DNA from: Nitrospinota bacterium
Lineage (GTDB): Bacteria > Nitrospinota > Nitrospinia > JACRGO01
Reading direction: 5' to 3'
NCBI GenBank assembly: GCA_016212295.1
Contig: JACRGO010000201.1
Coordinates: 1-9,748 of the forward strand
Length of the DNA: 9,748 bases
Shown one piece after another: positions 1 through 5,641 of this stretch; the stretch's first letter is position 1; every line of letters begins with the position of its first letter. A program made the translations under genes and the position numbers. The notes below the pieces were generated by a model. The model was not told where the DNA came from, made no database searches, and saw only the letters and a program-made list of their open reading frames with translations.

Positions 1-133
1 CTCTTTGATACCAGCAGAATCGGGCTTTCCTGTGCATGCCTTGCGACGAGAATAACGGGTGAGCCGTATTAGTGGAAATCTCTGTCTACGGTTCGACGAG
101 GACCCCGGGATTAAACCCCCGGGGTTACTCTAC
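1..133 (+). mobile_element. 3' end of a group II intron (end of domain IV, domains V and VI)
   Basis: Positions 61-94 are exactly 34 nt and read as group II intron domain V. They start GAGCCGTA and end TACGGTTC, contain the catalytic AGC triad (62-64) with its typical G63-T92 wobble, and carry a GAAA loop at 75-78, the canonical place. Positions 98-130 fold as domain VI: GAG (98-100) pairs with CTC (128-130), a single unpaired A127 follows, then G101-T126 and an 8-bp stem (102-109 with 118-125). A127 would be the branch-point adenosine, seven residues from an AC 3' end at 132-133. The intron body and any reverse transcriptase/maturase lie left of the window. The distal helix of domain V pairs poorly, so this copy may be decayed. 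The 3' exon begins about 22 bp from the ribH stop, and the intron is convergent with ribH. Confidence 0.82.
61..94 (+). ncRNA. Group II intron domain V hairpin
   Basis: Catalytic hairpin of the intron. The lower helix, 61-68 with 87-94, is fully paired including the conserved G-U wobble, and TC at 85-86 sits where the two-nucleotide bulge belongs. The upper helix (70-74 with 79-83) gives only wobbles and mismatches in the canonical register. Shifting the register by one gives A71-T83, G72-C82, G74-C80 and G75-T79 with a three-base loop. Confidence 0.8.
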
Positions 134-155
134 TGTGAGAATAATTTTATATCCT

Positions 156-623
156 TTAACCCAATTTCTTCATCAGGTTGGCCATTTCTATGGCGGAGAG
201 GGCGGCGGTCCAGCCCTTGTTCCCGGATTTCGTTCCGGCGCGCTCTATGCCCTGCTCAATGGTTTCGGTTGTCAGAATCCCCATGATGACCGGGACCTCC
301 GATTCCAGAGAAACCTGGGCTATTCCTTTAACGGCCTCGTTGGCGACATGTATATGGTGGGAGGTGTCGCCCTGGATCACTGCCCCGAGGCAGATCACCG
401 CGTCGTACTTCTTGGAGTATGCCATTTTTTTTGCTATGAGTGGGATCTCAAAAGAGCCTGGGACCTTTGCTATGGCGCAATCCTTCTCCTTGACGCCGTG
501 CCTGATAAGGCAGTCCATTGCGCCCTCCAAAAGCCTGGAGGTAAGGAAGTCATTGAAACGGGTGGCAATGATTCCGAACTTGAGGCCTTCTCCTGATAAA
601 TTCCCCTCTATTGTACTCGCCAT
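156..623 (-). CDS. ribH: 6,7-dimethyl-8-ribityllumazine synthase
   Basis: RibH condenses 5-amino-6-ribitylaminouracil with 3,4-dihydroxy-2-butanone 4-phosphate, the penultimate step of riboflavin synthesis. It works in the cytosol as a pentamer or icosahedral shell. The 155 residues match the family length. Visible signatures are RFN at 22-24, VPGSFEIP at 54-61, [11 protein letters not shown] at 80-90 with the catalytic histidine at H89, the [13 protein letters not shown] stretch at 95-107, and [12 protein letters not shown] at 127-138 with the phosphate-binding arginine R128. The ATG at 621-623 has AAAGGAG about seven bases upstream. The usual partners ribD, ribE and ribBA are absent, and nusB, a frequent follower, is also missing: the DNA beyond the stop is the group II intron end. 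It is transcribed in the same direction as lptF, separated by the inverted repeat element at 643-743. Confidence 0.97.
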   Translation of the reverse strand: MASTIEGNLSGEGLKFGIIATRFNDFLTSRLLEGAMDCLIRHGVKEKDCAIAKVPGSFEIPLIAKKMAYSKKYDAVICLGAVIQGDTSHHIHVANEAVKGIAQVSLESEVPVIMGILTTETIEQGIERAGTKSGNKGWTAALSAIEMANLMKKLG

Positions 624-642
624 TTTTTTCTCCTTTCAGCTA

Positions 643-743
643 ACCGCAAAGACGCAAAGTTCGCAAAGGAAAGCTTGGCACGAAAAAGTAAAAAAAAGAT
701 TTTTGCCATAAAATACCCTTTGCGCTCTTTGCGTCTTTGCGGT
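643..743. repeat. Inverted 'CGCAAAG' word-repeat element
   Basis: The left arm (643-669) and right arm (717-743) are inverted copies that match at about 25 of 27 positions around an AT-rich centre of about 47 bp. Each arm is built of CGCAAAG words (ACCGCAAAG-ACGCAAAG-CGCAAAGG). Such sequences are dispersed between genes in many environmental genomes; that statement is from general knowledge. It fills almost the whole lptF-ribH gap, and the left arm ends about 10 nt before the ribH Shine-Dalgarno sequence. A transcript running from lptF into ribH could therefore fold a long hairpin just ahead of the ribH start. There is no T-tract directly after the stem, so a simple terminator is not supported. 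Confidence 0.85.
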
Positions 744-771
744 GAATAGTTAAAAATATTCTTAAATAGAA

Positions 772-1968
772 TTATACACGAAATTCCTTTTCCTTAAAAA
801 GCGTCTTTTTCAATTTCTGGAAAACTTCCACCACGCTGTCAACAAGCCATTCGAAAAAGACAAAGGGCGTTTCCCTGGAGGTTTTTCTCACCAGATATCC
901 CCCTATCGCGGCGATGAAAATATTAGGCATCCACACAGCCAGCAAGGGATGCACCTTTCCGGCCCCGCCCAGGCTCTCCCCGGTTATAAGGCAAACGTAA
1001 TAAAACAGAATAACCACCAGGCTTACGGCAAATCCGCCGGACCTCCCGGCGCGGGCGGTTTTTATGCCGAGCGGGGCGCCGATGAAACCAAGCAAGAGAC
1101 AGGTAAAGGGGATTGAAAATTTCTTATGGAGTTCAACCCGCTCGACGTTGTATTCATGTCCATCTTCCTTTAGCGTCTCTATTTTCTTCAGCAGCTCGCT
1201 TATGGACATTTCCCGGTTTCCCTTCATCAATTTGCCGCCTTTTCTGGTGGGGTCAGGAATATCTATTACAAGGTTGTACTTATCGAAGGACAAAAGCCTG
1301 TACTCCTGGGCCTCTTTTTCCATGACGTGGATGGTGCCGTCCGTCAGTTGAAGGACCATGTCCTGGGTCTCCTTGTCGGAGAGGAGCATTCCCTCCTTTG
1401 CCGTTATGATGCGCTGCTCGTTTTCCGCGTTGGCGTCGGAAATAAATATTCCCTTCATTACCTGGGACTGCGGGTCTTTTTCCATTACATGCAGCACCAT
1501 GTTTCCATATTCATTGTTGAATACACCCTCGTTTATTTCATAGCCGGCGCTGCTTTTCAGGATTTTGAAAACAAGGTCCCTGAATGACTGGTTTCCCCAG
1601 GGAAGAGCGTAAATCATTACTATATTGGTGAAAAAATAGGCGCCTAATGACAAAAACAGGACCGGCCTCAGCATTCGCGGGAAACTGATGCCCGTGGCCT
1701 TCATGGCAACTATTTCGCTGTCCGCTGAAAAATGGCTGAATGTGATTAATGTCCCCACCAGCACCCCCATCGGGATCGTGATAACAAGAAAGGCCGGGGA
1801 AATGTACACCAGCATCTTCATGACGTTTATAAGGGAAACGTTCTTATTGATGATCATTTCCGTCAAGAAGAGGATCTTGTCCAGGAAGAGGACCGCTGTC
1901 AGAACCATGGCCCCGAGGGAAAAGATTTTCACAAGCTCACGAAGGATATAGCGGTCAATTATGTTCAT
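772..1968 (-). CDS. lptF: LPS export ABC transporter permease LptF (YjgP/YjgQ family)
   Basis: LptF is one of the two inner-membrane subunits that, with LptG and the ATPase LptB, pull lipopolysaccharide out of the inner membrane and pass it to LptC and LptA. The 398 residues show the family layout: start MNIIDRYILRE, three membrane helices near 14-34, 50-77 and 99-121, a periplasmic beta-jellyroll region from about 135 to 275, then three helices near 284-304, 311-330 and 341-361. The conserved SADSEIVAMKATGIS (81-95) is the cytoplasmic coupling region after helix 2, and PWGNQSFRDL (123-132) follows helix 3. It resembles LptF more than LptG. No LptG partner is next to it, which is unusual because the two are often adjacent. 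The ATG at 1966-1968 has no clear Shine-Dalgarno sequence (CCCCTCC precedes it), so start efficiency may be low. LptF versus LptG is not certain. Confidence 0.92.
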   Translation of the reverse strand: MNIIDRYILRELVKIFSLGAMVLTAVLFLDKILFLTEMIINKNVSLINVMKMLVYISPAFLVITIPMGVLVGTLITFSHFSADSEIVAMKATGISFPRMLRPVLFLSLGAYFFTNIVMIYALPWGNQSFRDLVFKILKSSAGYEINEGVFNNEYGNMVLHVMEKDPQSQVMKGIFISDANAENEQRIITAKEGMLLSDKETQDMVLQLTDGTIHVMEKEAQEYRLLSFDKYNLVIDIPDPTRKGGKLMKGNREMSISELLKKIETLKEDGHEYNVERVELHKKFSIPFTCLLLGFIGAPLGIKTARAGRSGGFAVSLVVILFYYVCLITGESLGGAGKVHPLLAVWMPNIFIAAIGGYLVRKTSRETPFVFFEWLVDSVVEVFQKLKKTLFKEKEFRV

Positions 1969-2020
1969 GGAGGGGAAAGTGAATGAAGAAAGTGGCTGAA
2001 GTTAAAAGTATCCGCTCACG

Positions 2021-2282
2021 GGTTCAGGGTTTAAGGTTCAGGGTTCAAGGTTCAGGGTTCAAGGTTCAGGGTTTAAGGTTCAAGGTTTTAGGAAACCCTG
2101 TATCCACGCTTATCTCCAAAACCCGCTTACCCATGTAGATTTTCATTGAGCGCTGCTAAAAGCAGGTTAGCCAACAGGTTTCAATGTGGAGCGCCATAAA
2201 AAAACCTTGTTGGGACGAATAATCATTCGCCCTTACATTGCCGTGTTTGACGATTTTCAACCCTGAACCCTGAACCCTGAAC
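2021..2282. repeat. GGTTCAG/GGTTTAA 7-mer word-repeat element with inverted arms and inner hairpins
   Basis: This element fills most of the 342-bp gap between the PilZ gene and lptF. The left arm (2021-2090) is ten uninterrupted 7-nt words in near alternation: GGTTCAG, GGTTTAA, GGTTCAG, GGTTCAA, GGTTCAG, GGTTCAA, GGTTCAG, GGTTTAA, GGTTCAA, GGTTTTA. The right arm (2256-2282) carries the complement, with CTGAACC words. The 165-bp core has a hairpin at 2171-2181 with 2202-2213 (11 pairs, one bulge), a second at 2212-2219 with 2225-2232, and a small CTGC-TAAAA-GCAG at 2153-2165. No coding frame is evident. The words are DNA-like rather than protein-like, and no integration site duplication was identified. 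Confidence 0.85.
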
Positions 2283-2310
2283 GGTTAAGTTAAAAACCAT
2301 TCCTGCATTA

Positions 2311-3132
2311 TTAAACCATTCCCTGTTTTTTCTTGATTTCCTCGCGTTGCTTTTCAAGTATATAGCGATAGAGCCTTTCCTGGTCGGCCTTGGTGAAATC
2401 CATGAAACTGACTCCGCATTTAAAAGGGTATTTAGTGCTCTCAGTGCGGGCCAGGTTCATTACAACGGCCATTGTCCCGAAACTGCCGACGCCTGGAATC
2501 CCAAAATCAATAAAGACCTCAGTCCCCTTGGTCAATTTGGGATTTTTCGTCAAGAAGGCCATGCCTTCCATGGAAATGTCTTCCACGACATTCCCCTCCT
2601 CCAGAAATTTTTCCACTGTTCCGGTTTCGGCTTCCGGACCTGATGTCCCGGCTTGTTTTTTCATGGTGAGGGCCGCTTCCACGTTTACCGTGATAGGCTC
2701 GCTCAAGGTGGGGGAAAGGCGAAAGGCGCCACGGAACTGGTGAATGTGGATCACCTGAGGATAAGAGATTGCCACTATCGGGGCCCTGTCCTCTCCCCTG
2801 AAGGCCAAAAAACTGGATTCAAAGGTGTGCGGCACTTCGTTCAGACGAAAGCCAATGAGCAAGGAGGCCGAGCCTTCCAACGCCCGGATCCCCTCCAGTT
2901 TAGGAATGAGGGTGTCAATGACCAGGCAGGGATTGTCCTTGAATACGCTCCTTTCGATGATCCCTGAAGAGGAAAAAATCTGAAGGCGCTCGTCCACCGC
3001 CACTTCCAGCATCCTTCTCTCCTTCAGTACGGAGTCTATGATGGCGTTGATCCTTCCAGGCGTCTCCACCTTCGCTGGAGGAATGGATTTCTTTGATTTT
3101 GAGAGTTTTCTTACCGTTTCAAGTATCGCCAA
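2311..3132 (-). CDS. PilZ domain protein with YcgR-like N-terminal region (probable c-di-GMP receptor)
   Basis: Two-domain cytosolic protein of 273 residues. The C-terminal half carries the PilZ signature: RGAFR (134-138, the RxxxR c-di-GMP motif), then EDISMEGMAF (184-193, fitting D/NxSxxG), and a closing YPFKCGVSFMDFTKADQERL (235-254) of the usual PilZ form. The N-terminal region (about 25-130) has the beta-rich layout of the YcgR N-domain leading into YPQVIHIHQFRGAF. In YcgR-type proteins the second messenger changes the interface between the two domains and slows the flagellar motor; here the partner is unknown. The first residues (1-22) are basic and probably flexible. The start is TTG at 3130-3132: AAGGA lies eight bases upstream and no ATG is suitably placed. 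No flagellar genes are nearby, so a motility role is inference. Confidence 0.88.
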   Translation of the reverse strand: MAILETVRKLSKSKKSIPPAKVETPGRINAIIDSVLKERRMLEVAVDERLQIFSSSGIIERSVFKDNPCLVIDTLIPKLEGIRALEGSASLLIGFRLNEVPHTFESSFLAFRGEDRAPIVAISYPQVIHIHQFRGAFRLSPTLSEPITVNVEAALTMKKQAGTSGPEAETGTVEKFLEEGNVVEDISMEGMAFLTKNPKLTKGTEVFIDFGIPGVGSFGTMAVVMNLARTESTKYPFKCGVSFMDFTKADQERLYRYILEKQREEIKKKQGMV

Positions 3133-3156
3133 AATTTAAATCCTTAAGAAAAAAAA

Positions 3157-3181
3157 CAACGTTTTATATATTTGCGGCACA
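3157..3181 (+). repeat. Direct repeat copy 1 (partner at 3315-3339)
   Basis: This 25-nt stretch with an A-tract before it matches 3315-3339 at 20 of 25 positions in the same orientation; both contain GTTTTATA and end GCACA. The copy ends the AT-rich leader of the PilZ gene. It belongs to the 631-bp gap at 3133-3763, which holds no convincing gene on the minus strand. Confidence 0.55.
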
Positions 3182-3209
3182 TGGCGCGGCTTCGCCACAA
3201 ACAAAATCA

Positions 3210-3266
3210 GAATACCGAATATCGAAATACGAAACAAATCCGAATAACCCAATTCCAATATCCCAA
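3210..3266. repeat. GAATAC/GAATAT/GAAATAC word repeat
   Basis: Degenerate short words (GAATACC, GAATATC, GAAATAC, GAAAC, CCGAATAA, CCAATT, CCAATATCC) run for about 57 bp. They resemble another dispersed intergenic word family. Only one arm is seen, unlike the elements at 643 and 2021. A minus-strand reading frame across it (3164-3379) consists of this repeat and is not a gene. Confidence 0.6.
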
Positions 3267-3300
3267 ACCACGGGGCCCGGGTAGCGAGTTACATGAAAAA

Positions 3301-3340
3301 CTGTGCTAAAAAAACAAAGTTTTATAAGTTTGTAGCACAG
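3301..3340. repeat. Hairpin CTGTGCTA...TAGCACAG containing direct repeat copy 2
   Basis: A perfect 8-bp inverted repeat (3301-3308 with 3333-3340) encloses an A/T-rich loop of 24 nt. Positions 3315-3339 are the second copy of the 25-nt direct repeat at 3157-3181. The first copy has lost the left arm, so only this one can fold. Confidence 0.6.
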
Positions 3341-3596
3341 AAGTATCTTATTGATAAATAAAGACAAAATTAAAACCACGGCATCAAAAGGGCGGTTAGT
3401 CCCAATTGTCCCTACTTGAAAATTAAAACAAAAACCACTCGTTTGTCAACCAGGGGTTTTTCCATCCGCTTCCTTGCCTGAAAAATTATGGCATTTTAAA
3501 AAAACGTTGACTATTAATGTTACCAAGGAGAGCATAAAGTAGTTTGCTTTTTGCATTAGGCAAAATTCGTCAAATCCCCGGATATAGCAAAGGATT

Positions 3597-3651
3597 TATT
3601 AAAATGGGGATAATTAAAAATGTAATCTTTAATACGCTCCCCATAGTAATA
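3597..3651. repeat. Inverted repeat upstream of the small-ORF promoter
   Basis: Arms 3597-3610 and 3638-3651 are inverted copies matching at 12 of 14 positions (ATGGGGA opposite TCCCCAT), with a second inner pair ATTAAA (3613-3618) and TTTAAT (3628-3633). It lies 36 bp before the -35 box at 3687, where an upstream regulator or an RNA structure of a longer transcript could act. Its role is unknown. Confidence 0.55.
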
Positions 3652-3686
3652 GATGAACAGGCCATTATCGGGCTTTTTATTTTAAT

Positions 3687-3714
3687 TTGACAATCCATCG
3701 GCCCTTTTTATAAA
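3687..3714 (+). promoter_or_regulatory. Sigma70-type promoter for the small membrane-protein genes
   Basis: The -35 box TTGACA (3687-3692) is a perfect consensus match. A 16-bp spacer leads to TATAAA (3709-3714); TAAAAT at 3711-3716 is an alternative with an 18-bp spacer. Transcription would start near 3721, giving a leader of about 43 nt before the ATG at 3764. It is the best promoter seen on the plus strand of the window. Confidence 0.75.
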
Positions 3715-3763
3715 ATACAGGCTATATTTTTTTTAAAAGCCAGATCATATAGGAGAAAATTTT

Positions 3764-3865
3764 ATGAAGTGGGGACCATATCTGTTCGTTTCCGTATCCG
3801 TTGTATGCCTCTACTATTTCTGGTGGCTTGTGGTTTCAACCCACGGCGTCACGCCGGTTCACTAA
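3764..3865 (+). CDS. Small single-pass membrane protein, 33 aa
   Basis: Not recognised. The protein is MKWGPYLFVSVSVVCLYYFW (1-20) followed by WLVVSTHGVTPVH. One membrane helix covers about residues 5-25 and is rich in aromatics (YYFWW at 17-21), with a short polar C-terminal tail ending HGVTPVH. The start is supported by AGGAG eight to nine bases before the ATG and by the strong promoter at 3687. The stop is 18 bp before the next small gene, which has its own Shine-Dalgarno sequence, so the two look like a real operon. Such mini-proteins often stabilise respiratory or transport complexes. No such complex is encoded nearby, so any role is open. Confidence 0.72.
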   Translation: MKWGPYLFVSVSVVCLYYFWWLVVSTHGVTPVH

Positions 3866-3883
3866 ATTTTCAGGAGAATACGC

Positions 3884-4027
3884 ATGAAAACTTTAACAGG
3901 GTTTCTAATAGGGCTCGCCATTTTTGGCTTCCTTTTCTATGCCGTTGACCAGGGCTTGATGAAAAGCCAGGGGCTCCAGCTTTTCCCGGAGGAAAAGGCC
4001 GCTGAAAAGGCCACGGGCAAACATTAG
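3884..4027 (+). CDS. Small membrane protein with charged tail, 47 aa
   Basis: Not recognised. The sequence begins MKTLTGFLIGLAIFGFLFYA, one membrane helix from about residue 4 to 22, and continues with VDQGLMKSQGLQLFP and a charged tail (EEKAAEKATGKH). With only two basic residues before the helix and a soluble C-terminus of about 25 residues, the tail could be on either face. AGGAG lies seven bases before the ATG. Codon choice (GCC, GGC, CTC, CTT) is like that of neighbouring real genes. It follows the 33-aa gene by 18 bp and likely shares its promoter. Partner and function are unknown. Confidence 0.72.
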   Translation: MKTLTGFLIGLAIFGFLFYAVDQGLMKSQGLQLFPEEKAAEKATGKH

Positions 4028-4145
4028 ACATTCACCATCTAATCCGAGAGAGCCCGTCTCTTATAATCCAAAGCCGATGAAATTAATTTTAGATGCTTAC
4101 TCGCCTATTCTGAGAATTTATCGCGCGCATTTTATTTCCGGCAAT

Positions 4146-4183
4146 GAGCCAAAAATATTTGAAATTTCAAATACTTTTGGCTC
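4146..4183. promoter_or_regulatory. 38-bp near-perfect palindrome ahead of queE
   Basis: Positions 4146-4183 pair with themselves around the centre 4164/4165 with 18 of 19 complementary pairs; only A4155 opposite C4174 fails. The arms run GAGCCAAAA...TTTTGGCTC around TTTGAAATTTCAAA. There is no loop spacer, so it is a cruciform-type or protein-binding palindrome on DNA, or a strong hairpin in RNA. No T-tract follows. It lies between the small-ORF pair and queE and overlaps the upstream in-frame ATG (4144), which argues that the ATG is not the true queE start. Confidence 0.75.
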
Positions 4184-4221
4184 TATTTCAGATTTGTGAT
4201 AGGTTTTTTCTTTTCATCTTT

Positions 4222-4248
4222 ATCCTGTCTATCTTGTCCATCCCCTTA
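4222..4248 (+). repeat. 9-nt word repeat at the queE 5' end
   Basis: Three 9-nt words in tandem: ATCCTGTCT (4222-4230), ATCTTGTCC (4231-4239) and ATCCCCTTA (4240-4248). They resemble a widely dispersed intergenic word family. Because 9 is a multiple of three they stay open in the queE frame and read ILS-ILS-IPL directly before the conserved RVNEIFYSLQGE. Confidence 0.6.
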
Positions 4249-4884
4249 AGAGTAAACGAAATTTTTTATAGCCTGCAGGGGGAATCCACCTTTGCCGGCC
4301 TGCCCTGCGTCTTTATTCGTTTGTCCGGCTGCAGCCTCCACTGTATATATTGCGATACCCGGTACGCGGAGGACGAACCCGGCAGGGCTTTGGATATAGA
4401 ATCCATTCTGAATGAAACAGGGGAATTCGGGTGCAAGCTTGTCGAGGTGACAGGCGGGGAACCCCTGGAAGCCGAAGGAGCTCCGGAGCTTTTAAATGCC
4501 TTGGTGGGGAAGGGCTACTCTGTCCTGCTGGAGACCAACGGGACCCTCCCCCTTCGTGGCATCCCAAGGGAAGTTACCATTATAATGGACATCAAATGCC
4601 CTTCCAGCGGTTTTTCGAACAAGGTGCATTGGGCAAACCTGGAAGCGCTGGCCCCAAAGGACGAAATCAAATTCGTTATTTCAGATGAGAACGACTACCA
4701 ATGGGCCGCGCGTATCCTGGAAAAGCACAGTTTGAGTCAACGCCATGCCGTTCTCTTCTCCCCGGCCTTTCCAGCACTGAGGCCGCAATCGTTGGCGGAG
4801 TGGATACTGCGGGACAGGCTGTCCGTAAGGCTTCAATTGCAAATACACAGGATTATATGGGGGGAGAAAAAAAGAGGGGTTTGA
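4234..4884 (+). CDS. queE: 7-carboxy-7-deazaguanine synthase (radical SAM)
   Basis: QueE rearranges 6-carboxy-5,6,7,8-tetrahydropterin to CDG in the 7-deazaguanine/queuosine pathway, using a [4Fe-4S] cluster and SAM. Visible are RVNEIFYSLQGESTFAGLPC, the CSLHCIYC cluster motif (CxxxCxxC, a spacing used by QueE), TGGEPL for SAM binding, an LETNGTLP strand, DIKCPSSG, and the C-terminal LQLQIHRIIWGEKKRGV. The frame is open from ATG 4144 (246 aa), but that extension crosses a 38-bp palindrome and the word repeat. Family members begin about at RVNEIF, and TTG 4234 gives 216 aa, near the usual length. Neither start has a clear Shine-Dalgarno sequence, so the start is uncertain. The stop TGA abuts the queC ATG. 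QueD and QueF are not in the window. Confidence 0.93.
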   Translation: MSIPLRVNEIFYSLQGESTFAGLPCVFIRLSGCSLHCIYCDTRYAEDEPGRALDIESILNETGEFGCKLVEVTGGEPLEAEGAPELLNALVGKGYSVLLETNGTLPLRGIPREVTIIMDIKCPSSGFSNKVHWANLEALAPKDEIKFVISDENDYQWAARILEKHSLSQRHAVLFSPAFPALRPQSLAEWILRDRLSVRLQLQIHRIIWGEKKRGV

Positions 4885-5583
4885 ATGGCCGGTAAGCAAG
4901 AACTTGCCGTGGTCCTGGTGAGCGGGGGAATGGACAGTTGCGTGGCGGCCGCCATCGCGGCCAGGGAACATCACATGGCCTTTCTCCACGTGAATTACGG
5001 GCAGCGCACGGAAAAACGGGAACTCGCGGCCTTTCATTCCATCGCTGATTTTTATTCAGTGGAAAGACGCCTCGTGTGCGAACTGGATTTCCTCAAGCGG
5101 ATCGGCGGATCGAGCCTGACTGATCCCGATATTCCCGTGCCCAAGGCCGATTTGCATAGAAAGGAAATCCCGGCCTCTTACGTTCCCTTCCGGAACACTC
5201 ATCTCCTCTCAATTGCAGTCTCATGGGCCGAGGTTATTGGCGCAAATAAAATCTTTATCGGCGCCGTGGAGGAAGACAGTTCCGGCTACCCCGATTGCCG
5301 GGCTTCCTACTTCCATGCCTTCAACCGGTTGATCGAACTCGGAAGCAAGACGGGCAGGCAACTGGCGGTCCATACCCCGCTGATAGGCATGTCCAAAAGG
5401 GAAATAGTGCTGAAGGGCATGGAATTGAAGGCCCCACTGCATTTTACATGGTCCTGTTACCAGGACGAGGAAACGGCCTGCGGAGAGTGCGACAGTTGCG
5501 CCTTGCGGCTGAAGGGTTTCTCGGAGGCCGGCGCCGCTGATCCCATACCGTATAAGGAAGGCAGTAGCGCCACGCCGCAATAA
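4885..5583 (+). CDS. queC: 7-cyano-7-deazaguanine synthase
   Basis: QueC turns CDG into preQ0 with ATP and ammonia in the cytosol. The 232-residue protein has the PP-loop VVLVSGGMDS (9-18) for ATP, HVNYGQRTEKRE (35-46), YVPFRNTHLL (99-108), IGAVEEDSSGYPDCR (125-139) and the zinc-binding cysteine set C191, C199, C202 and C205 (CYQDEETACGECDSCALR). All are standard for QueC. The ATG follows the queE TGA with no gap, with GAGGGG a few bases upstream inside queE, so the two are translationally coupled. The C-terminal tail after about residue 212 is short and variable. QueC belongs to queuosine and also to archaeosine and DNA 7-deazaguanine pathways; with only queE and queC here, queuosine is the simplest reading. 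Confidence 0.97.
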   Translation: MAGKQELAVVLVSGGMDSCVAAAIAAREHHMAFLHVNYGQRTEKRELAAFHSIADFYSVERRLVCELDFLKRIGGSSLTDPDIPVPKADLHRKEIPASYVPFRNTHLLSIAVSWAEVIGANKIFIGAVEEDSSGYPDCRASYFHAFNRLIELGSKTGRQLAVHTPLIGMSKREIVLKGMELKAPLHFTWSCYQDEETACGECDSCALRLKGFSEAGAADPIPYKEGSSATPQ

Positions 5584-5641
5584 TCGGGAAAAAGTGGAAA
5601 AACTGTTAATGAATTTTTTTTTATAGTAAACTTATAAAAAT

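Noticed and set aside
102-125. Rho-independent terminator of ribH
   Set aside because: The GC-rich stem has no T-tract on either strand, and it fits intron domain VI with a bulged adenosine.
72-596. Long plus-strand open frame over ribH
   Set aside because: It is antisense to a fully recognisable lumazine synthase and has no family signature.
2021-2090. CRISPR array
   Set aside because: The words are 7 nt with no spacers of constant length, and no cas genes are present.
3164-3379. 71-codon minus-strand frame upstream of the PilZ gene
   Set aside because: It consists of the GAATAC/GAATAT word repeat and flanking hairpin, with no Shine-Dalgarno sequence and low-complexity residues.
4062-4067. 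TATAAT as a queE promoter
   Set aside because: A perfect -10 box but no -35 or extended -10 at a usable spacing, so a promoter is not supported.
4028-4233. preQ1 riboswitch ahead of queE
   Set aside because: No preQ1-I or preQ1-II core was recognised; only the palindrome and word repeat are visible.
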